NCBI GenBank assembly: GCA_905178155.1 | Contig: CAJINV010000015.1 | Location: 395,309 to 459,308 of the forward strand | Source: Amoebophrya sp. A120 | Lineage: Eukaryota > Sar > Dinophyceae > Syndiniales > Amoebophryaceae | Direction: 5' to 3' | Length of the DNA: 64,000 nt | Shown here: piece after piece, positions 55,501 through 62,676 of the stretch | How the letters are laid out: every line of letters starts with the position of its first letter | Position numbering within the stretch: the first letter of the stretch is position 1 | Program-made: the position numbers and the translations under genes | The notes under the pieces: generated by a model | What the model was told of the DNA's origin: nothing | The model's input: only the letters and a program-made list of their open reading frames with translations | Database searches by the model: none

Positions 55501-55556
55501 CTAGAATCGGAATCCGAGTCCGACGAGGAATTGCCTCCGAAAAATTTCGATGTCAT
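46553..55556 (-). CDS. eIF3c: Eukaryotic translation initiation factor 3 subunit C
   Basis: The 21 exons are 55556-55496, 55327-55206, 54927-54608, 54451-54406, 54191-54146, 53976-53881, 52786-52735, 52603-52556, 52232-52196, 51938-51795, 51536-51457, 51185-50897, 50589-50298, 49782-49504, 48599-48337, 48194-48147, 47894-47819, 47602-47421, 47091-47062, 46913-46872 and 46714-46553, giving about 876 aa, close to the family size. The N-terminus MTSKFFGGNSSSDSDSDS and later Asp/Ser tracts are typical. RSHADKRYAGLQELIRTMKNHLKI matches the conserved start of the eIF3c N-terminal domain. ILYNRAFAQTGLCAFRMGLIPEAHHYL and NERNPEQEKTERRRQLPYHMHI precede the PCI domain (HAALAVMRGDWKSAV, LDLKQLTEMFELPKEKIHSI). 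It acts in the cytosolic eIF3 complex on the 40S subunit. Of 20 introns, 17 are introners and three are GT-AG. Confidence 0.93.
46715..46871. mobile_element. Introner family B, intron 20 of eIF3c
   Basis: Ends TATGCTTTGCAAAAAGATC and CTTTTGCACAGGATA. Target repeat TCGTT/CCGTT, one mismatch. Confidence 0.88.
46914..47061. mobile_element. Introner family B, intron 19 of eIF3c
   Basis: Ends TATGAACTGCAAAAGTATCG and CTTTTGCAGAGGATA. Exact target repeat CCTTC; sense GAAGG, so GT-AG excision is possible. Confidence 0.9.
47092..47420. mobile_element. Introner family E, intron 18 of eIF3c
   Basis: Ends TATCGCACGGAAAAATCCCC and GGGGATTTTTCATTTTAATA. Exact target repeat CAACT. Joins LKQL to TEMFE. 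Confidence 0.9.
47603..47818. mobile_element. Introner family F, intron 17 of eIF3c
   Basis: Ends TATGAAAGTGCACAACTCC and TTGTGCACTTTCATA. Exact target repeat GGCCG. Confidence 0.9.
47895..48146. mobile_element. Introner family F, intron 16 of eIF3c
   Basis: Ends TATGAGAGTGCTCAACTCC and GTAGTGCACTCTCATA. Target repeat AGTGC/AATGC, one mismatch. Confidence 0.88.
48195..48336. mobile_element. Introner family B, intron 15 of eIF3c
   Basis: Ends TATGAAATGCAAAAGCATCG and ACTTTTGCAATGCATA. Exact target repeat GTTGA. The interior is in the gene-sense direction. Confidence 0.9.
48600..49503 (-). other. Composite GT-AG intron 14 of eIF3c (904 nt)
   Basis: Sense ends GTATTGGTATTG and GTCAACCAG; joins AQTG to LCAFR. 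It contains a family-B remnant at about 49388-49500 (end truncated to ATTGCAATACCAATA, so it has lost the usual outer terminus) and degenerate satellite units at about 48880-49240. Confidence 0.82.
48880..49240. repeat. Degenerate satellite units inside eIF3c intron 14
   Basis: About three diverged units with TGGCCAGCGTCCA or ATGGCGAGCGTCCAAC, AAAAATG and GAGACGAAAAG words. They are related to the repeats at 43790 and 53150. Confidence 0.6.
49783..50297. mobile_element. Introner related to family K, 515 bp, intron 13 of eIF3c
   Basis: Ends ATAAAGTTTTTTGAATTTG and GAGCGTTTTCTCCTTTGATA. Flanking 5-mers TTCTG and CTCCG match at three of five positions. Excision keeps the frame (KQDSE to PSVLG). 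Confidence 0.7.
50590..50896. mobile_element. Introner-like intron 12 of eIF3c with internal tandem duplication
   Basis: Ends TATGTTGTATTGGG and AAATTTACTGTGGATA; flanks TCGTT and TTGTT, one mismatch. The left 40 bases are tandemly doubled (50590 and 50632). Excision by the 5-bp rule shifts the frame by one; removing one base fewer restores it. Hence the true junction is uncertain. Confidence 0.65.
51186..51456. mobile_element. Introner family A, intron 11 of eIF3c
   Basis: Ends TATCGAATGCAAATATGCC and ATTTGCATTTGGTA. Exact target repeat TTTCA. Joins GKIH to EIKTV. Confidence 0.88.
51537..51794. mobile_element. Introner family A, intron 10 of eIF3c
   Basis: Ends TATGAATTGCAAAAATGTC and TTTTGCACTTGGTA. 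Exact target repeat GTTTC. Confidence 0.88.
51939..52195. mobile_element. Unclassified introner-like element (L), intron 9 of eIF3c
   Basis: Ends TATGGGGGAGAAAG and ATTCACAACCCATA, only weakly inverted. Flanks GGGGG and GCGGC match at three of five positions. The frame is kept by the 5-bp rule (RMRRRRRWLKT). Confidence 0.6.
52233..52555. mobile_element. Introner family E, intron 8 of eIF3c
   Basis: Ends TATTGAGAGGAAAAATCCCC and GGGATTTTTCATTTTGATA. Exact target repeat CGGAG. Confidence 0.9.
52604..52734 (-). other. GT-AG intron, intron 7 of eIF3c
   Basis: 131 nt, sense GTAATATGAC to TGCATCACAG; joins SDSD to DSSSAY. The interior has several TTCTGCATCACA words like those in introners. Confidence 0.78.
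52791..53047. mobile_element. Nested introner family A inside the family-F introner
   Basis: Ends TATCGTATGCAAATATGTC and TTTTTGCACAGGATA. It has its own exact 5-bp repeat ATATG, formed from the last base of the outer target repeat plus the first four bases of the family-F element. Confidence 0.9.
53150..53720. repeat. Satellite-like tandem array inside eIF3c intron 6
   Basis: About five units of roughly 110-125 bp, each with TGCGAGACGAAAAT (or similar), GCAAATTGGCCAGCGTC, TTGTGCGAAAAATCC and CCTGTTGGAGGTGGGGCG. Tail sequence to about 53830 matches 44041-44155. Confidence 0.88.
53977..54145. mobile_element. Introner family B, intron 5 of eIF3c
   Basis: Ends TATGCATTTTTGCAATAG and TACTGTTGCAAAGGATA, diverged from other family-B copies. 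Exact target repeat CTTCG. Confidence 0.85.
54192..54405 (-). other. GT-AG intron, intron 4 of eIF3c
   Basis: 214 nt, sense GTAATATTG to CTAAAAAAAG; joins EHYA to AHPDEYED. No inverted ends. Confidence 0.8.
54452..54607. mobile_element. Introner family B, intron 3 of eIF3c
   Basis: Ends TATCCTGTGCAAAAGTATCG and TTACTTTTGCAATGCATA. Exact target repeat TTCTG. Interior in the gene-sense direction. Confidence 0.9.
54928..55205. mobile_element. Introner family A, intron 2 of eIF3c
   Basis: Ends TATCAAATGCAAAAGTGTC and GTTTGCAATGCATA. Exact target repeat TGCGG. Joins KRVIR to SHADK. Confidence 0.9.
55328..55495. mobile_element. Introner family B, intron 1 of eIF3c
   Basis: Ends TATGCATTGCAAGAATGTCG and GTTTTGCAATGCATA. 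Flanking 5-mers ATGCA and ACCGA barely match, so this is probably an old copy. The 5-bp rule still keeps the frame. Interior in the gene-sense direction. Confidence 0.78.
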
Positions 55557-58500
55557 CTTGAATGATGATAAATTCTTTTGTTGTGTGTCCGCGGTGAAAC
55601 AGGTACAAGAAGCTGATGAAAACTTCGAGTTTTTAGGACTGTGTCGATCGCTTACGCTTTTTCGTAATAGTGATGCTGTATGCTGTGTTTGAAGATCCGT
55701 TAACACTTTGCTCGAGCAATCCGTATCGGAGCGCAAATCAGAGCTATTAGTTCGCTTGGGCTATTGATGACAGAGAGGTTTTTTTTTGTTGAGAATCTTG
55801 ATTTAGTCGGTGAAGATGTAGTGTCACAGTTGTTGTTTGTAGTTTAATATTTTTGTTGTAATATTCTTCTAGTAGTTCTAGTCAGTGTGTTCCAGCATCG
55901 TTCTTGTTGTGTAGTTCACCAAACAAAATAGCTTTAAAATGTTGTTGTTTAAGACTGACGGTGCGGACCGGAAAGGAAAGGGCAAGTGCTATCGAGGGAT
56001 CTCGTTTGAAAGTTAGGAAAGAAACACAACCAAAATTGATAGACATCGGGCTGCAAAAAGTGAACGCTCGCAACGAGAAAATGAAAGAATTTGCAGCCGT
56101 ACTAGCCAAAACAGGATCTTTCGAAGTTGCGATATTGACATCATCCTCGCTTTCAATGTTGTGCCGCTTCGTACCATAGTCGTTTAAAAGAAGGGGGTGC
56201 ACCAAAATGAGGACTTTCATCTCTTTCACGCAGCATAGCGACTATGTCACAGCTAGTGCTATTGCTGTTCAAAAACCTGCACTGGATCTTTCTTCATCTT
56301 CATAAACGGCAGCTTCTTGCTACAATCAGTCACTCTTTGTCAACCAATAAATCATCGTACCATCATCTTTTCGCAAATACTCTGAGTAAGGGAATAAGCG
56401 GCAAACCCGGCCACTCTGTGAGAATCCAACTTTCCACGATCTCTCGCCCAACATTTAACGCGATTTCTCAGCGATAAGCGATCCCTAGAATCCTGAATCG
56501 GGATTCGGCGGACGTTAATATTGCAAACATACAGCCTCGAAGTTGTGCTGACCCGTGAATAGGGACACAGGAGCGCAAGGGCAAATGAGTACTCCCTGAG
56601 TCGCGGACTCCCTGAGTCTGCCGGGAAAAAAAACCGCTTAACATGACCTTTGCATTGCCAAAGGTCGTGCTAAGTAGATTCAATATCCCCTTCACCCAGG
56701 CCGACGTTGTGTCCAGGAATGGACCCTGCGCCACTCCGTTAACCAGACCTATGGGTACCCAGAGGTCGTGTTTATCGCGAGATGTTTTTGGATTTTTGGC
56801 TGCAGACCCAAAAATCCAAAAACAGCTCGCGATAAACAGAACCTCTGGGTACCCCGAGGTCTGGTTAACGGAGTGTCTGGGGCCTGACTCTGTGACAAAA
56901 CGTCGGCGCCGAGGGGCGCACCAGCGGACGCCCGGGCGCGCCCGCCTGCTCTACGATGCCTGTGCGCTGAGGTGGCTGCGTTTCAGACTTGTCACCTGGG
57001 GCAGGCAAGTTAGATAAGCCACGCCCGCGGCGACGAGCAGCGTAACATGTTTGCTGCATTTGGACAAAGCGAAGCAAGGCACGTTTGCCAAATTTGCAAA
57101 GTAGTTCTGCTCCAAGATTCATTTTGAAGCACGGGCGGCGGGCCTAGATGCACGAGAGTCGTGGGCTTTTGGAATTCACAGGGATTACCGGCTTTGCCGC
57201 TAATTCAGCGTTTTAGAGTAATTGAGTAGAACACGAAAGCTGGCACAACAGTCGCAGGCGATAAAAGAGGCTCCTTATGAGCGGGCGCGGGATGGCGCGA
57301 GAAAAGTTCCCTTGAGAAACTTTTTCCTCATAGTCTCAATCTTCAAAGACGCAAATGCGATGACACACTGCTTGTAAGCGTCCATATCGACGTATTAAAA
57401 TCGTGTCGATAAATTGGAAATGGAAGTGCAGCAACTAGGAGGAAAATAAAACTTCTTCATCTCTGTCTTTTACTACCAATTCATACGGAACACAAGGAGC
57501 AAAGACATAAGCTCACTCCTTCGTGCTAACTTTGTAAAAAATGTTTCTTTTTTTTCCCTTAAATTCAAAGCTAGAGCGTACAGTGAGTCGCACGAGAGTC
57601 GGTTCTGGTGCATAAAAATGCCGCGGAGGTTCTTGCATAATGTTGAACTTTTTATCGCCGCAGCGGAAAAATTCAAATCATACGTCGCTACAAAACGAAG
57701 TGATAAAAACTTCATCGAGATACTTTGGTCTTTTGCATTGACTGGAGCTGTATCATACGGGCATATTGCTATTTTTTACACGGCAGTCGCAAAGACCGGC
57801 ATTCAGGTAGAAGTTCTCATGTAGCGGAAGCGAATGATCCCTTTATCCTCGCAGCTTACGACCGACGGAGCGATTGAAGTGCGTAGCTGCAGGAAATTGC
57901 TCTGGATTGTAGTTTATCGCTTTTCGATTACCATTACTGCTGTTGAATTGTTTTATCCCATCATGAAAACCAGCTGGTGGCGTTGCTTTTCTCAAATCGC
58001 AATTTACATTTGATGACTTCTGTAAATATTTTGAAATGCATTGCAATTCTCTCTTCCTTTCGATGTAATTCCAACTCCAACAGGAGCAATAGAAGCGGTT
58101 CGTATAATTAACATCATGTCCAGTCGAGTAATATCTCTATGTTGAACTTGCTACCAGCCCGTCTGTGTGTGTGATACCCGCTCTCGTTTGCTGTTCTAAA
58201 AAAATTGTTTAGTGAAAAAGCTGCAGTTTCACGGCGAGGCATCAGCCTGAGCTTTCAGAAACCCAAACACCAATGTTCGTCTCTAGCACTACTAGCGACG
58301 TTGCTGCTGAGCACTGTGTATGTAGCAATTCAAATTCTTCTAGCCCTAAGTGTAAAGTGGGAAATGTTGATCAGTCATGCTGTTTGCCAAAGTATTAAAA
58401 GACGCGCTTCGTAGTTCCATAATCATAGAACGATGTAGTGCTTTTTGAACTGGAAGAAGAATAAGCTGTAGTGCACTTTATTGAAGATGAAATTGAAATT

Positions 58501-58660
58501 CTTGCGAGGAAATATGTAGTAGCCTGCTCTTCTCTATTACTTGCCCTCACTGGAGGACTATGTAGCAGTGCCACAGCGCGTTTCTGAATCCAGTTTCATT
58601 TATCTTCCCTGCTGCATACCAGAGCTAAAATCTAGAAAAATGATTCCAGTTCGTGCCCCC
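55557..58660. other. Spacer between eIF3c and the aminolevulinate synthase gene
   Basis: No gene supported and no introner. It contains a long hairpin at 56732-56875. Several short ORFs on both strands lack any recognisable feature. Confidence 0.45.
56732..56875. repeat. Long hairpin (foldback) sequence
   Basis: Near-perfect inverted repeat. The left arm runs CACTCCGTTAACCAGACCT to GTTTTTGGATTTTTGG; the right arm is its inverse, ending AGGTCTGGTTAACGGAGTG. The loop is a few bases around 56803. Weaker pairing (CGACGTT...GTC) extends to about 56702 and 56915. Confidence 0.85.
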
Positions 58661-61600
58661 TCAAATTGTCCCTCCTGCAGCTTTCGGCGACGCACTCGGG
58701 ACCGGACTCCGCGCCATAGCCATCTGGCGGACAGGGCTTCCTGCACCACCCGAGGACGACTCCTGCGCTAGCAGCACCGTCGCGTCGCGGAGCTGGGAAT
58801 TGGGCGACGGGTTGTAGCTACCGGCGACAGGAGGGACGTCGATAGGGAGGCCGTTGTTTACACCAGGCGAAACGACCGCCGATTCCGCCTTCGCACTACC
58901 TTTTTTCATCTGCTTTTTATTCACCACAAACGGCAGATCCAGCTCCACCCACACTTCCTTCAGCACCTTCACGAAGTACTCCAAATCTTCATCCGAATGC
59001 AGCGGCCCCGGCGTCACCCGGATCCGCTCCGTGCCCCGCGGCACCGTCGGGTAGTTGATGGGCTGGATGTAAATCTGGTGCTGTTTCAAGAGTAAATCCG
59101 TCAACTGTTTGCACTTAACCGGGTCCCCGATGAACACCGGCACGATGTGGGAGCTGTTTTCCATGTAGGGCAAGTGGTTCTTCTGCAGCAGTTTCGTCAG
59201 ATATTTCACCTGCTTCTGTTGCCCTTTTATGAACTGCAAAAGTATCGCACTCGTATAAATGCATCACAAATTTTCTCAGCATGAGAAATAAAATTTGTAA
59301 TGCAAGTTTACCTTAAAAAGAAGATTTGTAATGCATGATTGCAATACGAGTACGATACTTTTGCACAGGATACCTTTTCGCTCCTTGTTGGACTTTTTCA
59401 AGTGCTGGACGGACGCTAGGGCGCCGGCCGCGACTATCCGAAGCAAAAACGTCCCCGCCCCATAGTCAAGTTGGGAAAATAGCAACACAAATCGCCAAGT
59501 TTTGGGAGCTGCGCATGACAAGTTTTCCTCTGCAGTGTAGTGCTGGTTGGCAAGGGAAGCCGCATGAGAGCGCCATTCTCTCAACCTGTTTGCAGCATTA
59601 CAAATTCCAAAACACGAATGGAAAAGCCTTTCATGGAGCTGCGCATTACAAATGCTCCTGTCATTGCGCATTTGCATGACAACTATAGGGTGGGGATGTT
59701 TTTCCTGAGGATAGCGACCACCGGGGGAACCGCGGTGGTGAAGATGAAAGACGACGCGTAGGAACGGACGCAGTCGATGTAGGCGGAGGAACTGTGTGTA
59801 AAACAAAGAGTCCGGGTACGGGTTTAGTCGTGTCATTTCATTTGGTCATGCTTGCTCATGCATCAACACATAGCATACATTCATAGATCATAGTATCATA
59901 AAGGATTTACAAGAACCTCAAGCCTATGTAATATACCCAGCGATGTATCCGCCGAACGCGCCAAACGCCTTGCCAAGCGTCCCGGTGATGATATCGAGCT
60001 CCAAGCCCTCCCTCTCCGCAATCCCGGCTCCCCGCTCTCCGTACATCCCGACGGCGTGCACCTCATCGCAGAAAGTCAAGCAGTTGTACTTGTTGGCCAG
60101 CTATGCATTGCAAAAGTACTATCGTTGTACTGGTAGAAATTGCAATACAAATTGGCTCAGCATTAGAAATCAAATCTGTAGTGCGGATTTCCCTTAACAC
60201 CTAGATTTGTAATGCATAAACTGCAATTAGTACGAGTGCGATACTTTTGCAATGCATACCAACGCGACAATCTCCGCCATTTTCGCGATCGACCCCGACA
60301 TGGAGTACACGGACTCAAACACGATCATTTTCGGGTATAACGTTCTCAACTGTTACATTCTCAATTGTTACATGAATTTGTGATGCAAGAATGGCAAAAG
60401 TGAAAGGGGGGTCCTGCGCGTCTTGCATGACAGACTTGGCCCCGATTATCAGCCTGCTTGGCCCTCTGCGAATTTGTCATGCGAAGCAGCTTGATGGTGT
60501 CGATTCTGAAGGCAATTTTGCATGACAAATCCATGTAACAGCTGAGAATGTAACAGTTGAGAACGCCATATCGGGTGCTCGAGCGGGTATTGCTTCAACA
60601 ACTTTTCCAAATCCTCCATGTCGTTGTGTTTGAAAATGTGCTTCTTACACTTCGATATCAAGTGCAGAAGTGTCTGGGTCTGGAAACTTGTAATGCTGCA
60701 GTGGGAATAGTGAATGCTCTGTAATGCACAGCCAAGCATGAGAAATATCTGCGCTTCTTTGTGTTGCGTGTTTCGCATGACAAACTGCGTTTTTGCATGA
60801 CAGGCGAAAGGGTCTCTTCTTTGACACGCATCACAAACTTTTTGGCCATGCCAGACAAGCATGACAAATCTCGCAATCTTCCAGACCCAGACATTTTTAC
60901 ATTTGATATTCGACTGCCGCATCCCGTCGATCATACTTGCGTGGTTGTCCGCGTCGGAGAACAGCACCAAATCCGGAATCAGCTTCGCAAACACCTGTAG
61001 CGACGCTTCGTTCGCGACGAAGCCGGAGGAGCAGACCAGCGCTTTCTCCATGTGGTGCAGATCGGCTAACTCTGTTTCCAACTCAACGTGAAAGCTTGTC
61101 GTGCCGGAAATGTTGCGCGTACCCCCCGCGCCCATGCCGGTGGAATCGAGCGCGTCGTGGGCGGCTTTCAACACTTTCGGGTGCTGCCCCATGCCGAGGT
61201 AATCGTTGCTGCAGAAAATTTTCACCACGGAGGGAAAGCCCTGGTTAGTGGCGTTGTTGTTTTCCTTGACTGACTTCTTCTTGCCCAGTTTGGTCGTGGA
61301 AGCTGGGGGGGTTGGAGATGAAGATGAAGAAACAAGTCCTGGGATGTCACGGCAATTCGCCGAACTGCAAGTAGTCGAGCTCGATGACGAAGTGCTCCCG
61401 CCGGCGGTACAAGAGCCCGGATCTCCTGGTCCGACATTGTCCTGCCGAAACACCGCGTTCGGAAACTGCCCGCATTGCCGCTGGAGATTTGCGAAGTGGC
61501 GGTACCGACCCTCCGCGTGGAGTTTGGAAATCGCCGATTGGAACGTTTTCGAATACAGTTGCTCCTTCATCTTGTGCTGCTCCCAGCTGATGTTGTGGTA

Positions 61601-62676
61601 ATTCGTTGAATTTTGGGATTTGAAATCCGAAATTGTTGCAGTTTGGCTCTTCACTTGTTTCGTCGGGGTCTGCAACAGATTAGTTTCTTGTTCCTCCTCC
61701 TCACTTTTCAACAACGGACAGCACTTCGCCGCGGCGGGAAAAGCGTTCAGCATCATTTGTTTCGTGTCTTCCGGAATCTTTCCCGTCTCCATGATCCGCT
61801 CGATAAGGGTTTTATTGTTGATGTTGTTGCTGGTGTTGAACGGAGTGGAAGTTGCGGTAGATGCAGCATTTGTCGCTTGAAGATGTTGAAAAGAGCCAGC
61901 CCCTTGAAGATGTCCTCCTCTCGATTTGTTATGCGGCCCCGCAGCTCCAGCAGCGTTGTTTTTGGCGTTAAATTGCTGCTGTTCCAGCGGCGTCATGAAC
62001 ATGTTGGACCCCAACATGAGGAACGGGCAACCGCCGCTCGCGCTGTGTCCTCCGGCGCTGCTCGCGGGGATTGGTGGGTGGCCGGGGGGAAGATCTTGGA
62101 CGAATTTCGGTTTGGTATTATTTCCTTGTTGCGTTTTTGCCGTGGTTTTGATAGTTCCAGCACCTGTAATCCCGTTCGTGTTTGTAACGGCATCGGTTTG
62201 AAGATGCAACTGTTGGTGTAGTCCTACTCCAGAAGCACCTCCGGCAGTATCCGATCCGGCACGGCTACGGGCAGTTGTCGGAGTAGAGGTCACCGTCGAG
62301 GCGGGGGTGGCGCAGTTGGTCGTGTAGTCCAGGTCATTCTTGATCACGACCTTGTCCTGAAATTTCGAGACCACCGGACACATCGACGCTTTGGCTTCCA
62401 ACTGAGCGGTGCTGTTGTAGAAGAGGGGTTTGTCTTGATGATGCGTTTGTGTTTAATAAAATTGTGTATTGCAAATGCAAAAATGCGAAGTCATGTTTGT
62501 GTTGGATGAGACAAAAGGCATCTTTGAAGCAGATCAAAATGATTGTCATACATCTTCCCAATGTTGTCTCCGGACGATTTCAGCAGCTGGCGCATGAAGG
62601 GACACAAGTTCTGCACGTCCGACAAGTTGTACTTGTTTTTCAGCTTCGACGTCAAAGCCTGCGCAGCCGCCGACAT
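58661..62676 (-). CDS. ALAS: 5-aminolevulinate synthase
   Basis: Eight exons (62676-62545, 62434-60909, 60655-60571, 60335-60259, 60101-59937, 59791-59714, 59434-59373, 59227-58661) give about 887 aa. It condenses glycine and succinyl-CoA to 5-aminolevulinate with pyridoxal phosphate, the first step of haem synthesis in mitochondria. Catalytic core: [73 protein letters not shown] and [16 protein letters not shown] (cofactor lysine), then [19 protein letters not shown]. The N-terminal extension carries Cys-Pro motifs (CPFMRQ, CPVVSK, CPFLML, CCPLLK) like the haem-regulatory motifs of animal enzymes, embedded in a long Asn/Thr/Gly-rich stretch. The C-terminus has an 80-residue tail not usual for the family. 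Five introns are introners, one is GT-AG and one is short and non-canonical. Confidence 0.95.
59228..59372. mobile_element. Introner family B, intron 7 of ALAS
   Basis: Ends TATGAACTGCAAAAGTATCG and CTTTTGCACAGGATA. Exact target repeat CCTTT; sense AAAGG, so GT-AG excision is possible. Joins KERK to GQQK. Confidence 0.92.
59435..59713. mobile_element. Introner family C, intron 6 of ALAS
   Basis: Ends TATCCGAAGCAAAAACGTCC and the inverse ending TTCCTGAGGATA. Exact target repeat GCGAC. Joins PPVVA to AGALAS. Confidence 0.92.
59792..59936 (-). other. GT-AG intron, intron 5 of ALAS
   Basis: 145 nt, sense GTATATTACATAG to TACACACAG; joins GYIAG to SSAYID. No inverted ends or target repeat. Confidence 0.88.
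60102..60258. mobile_element. Introner family B, intron 4 of ALAS
   Basis: Ends TATGCATTGCAAAAGTAC and CTTTTGCAATGCATA. Target repeat CCAGC/CCAAC, one mismatch. Joins EIVAL to ANKYN. Confidence 0.9.
60336..60570. mobile_element. Introner family D, intron 3 of ALAS
   Basis: Ends TATAACGTTCTCAACTGTTA and the inverse ending GAGAACGCCATA. Exact target repeat TCGGG. Joins LEHP to KMIVFES. Confidence 0.92.
60656..60908. mobile_element. Introner family A, intron 2 of ALAS
   Basis: Ends TATCAAGTGCAGAAGTGTC and TTTTTACATTTGATA. Exact target repeat TTCGA. Lies in the conserved block: MRQS joins to [11 protein letters not shown]. Confidence 0.92.
62435..62544 (-). other. Short non-canonical intron 1 of ALAS
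   Basis: About 110 nt flanked by GAC on both sides in the sense direction (TATGAC and CAAGAC). Removal joins KMYD to KPLFYNS in frame. Neither GT-AG ends nor introner termini are seen; the boundaries are inferred from the protein. Confidence 0.55.

Noticed and set aside
56643-57017. ORF over the hairpin at 56.7 kb
   Set aside because: The reading frame passes through both hairpin arms and has no family features; it follows from the inverted repeat.
2575-60908. Introners as U12-type introns because some start (G/A)TATCCT
   Set aside because: Only one of the two ends carries TATCCT, both orientations occur, and no U12-like branch site or AC/AG end is consistent. The resemblance is probably chance.
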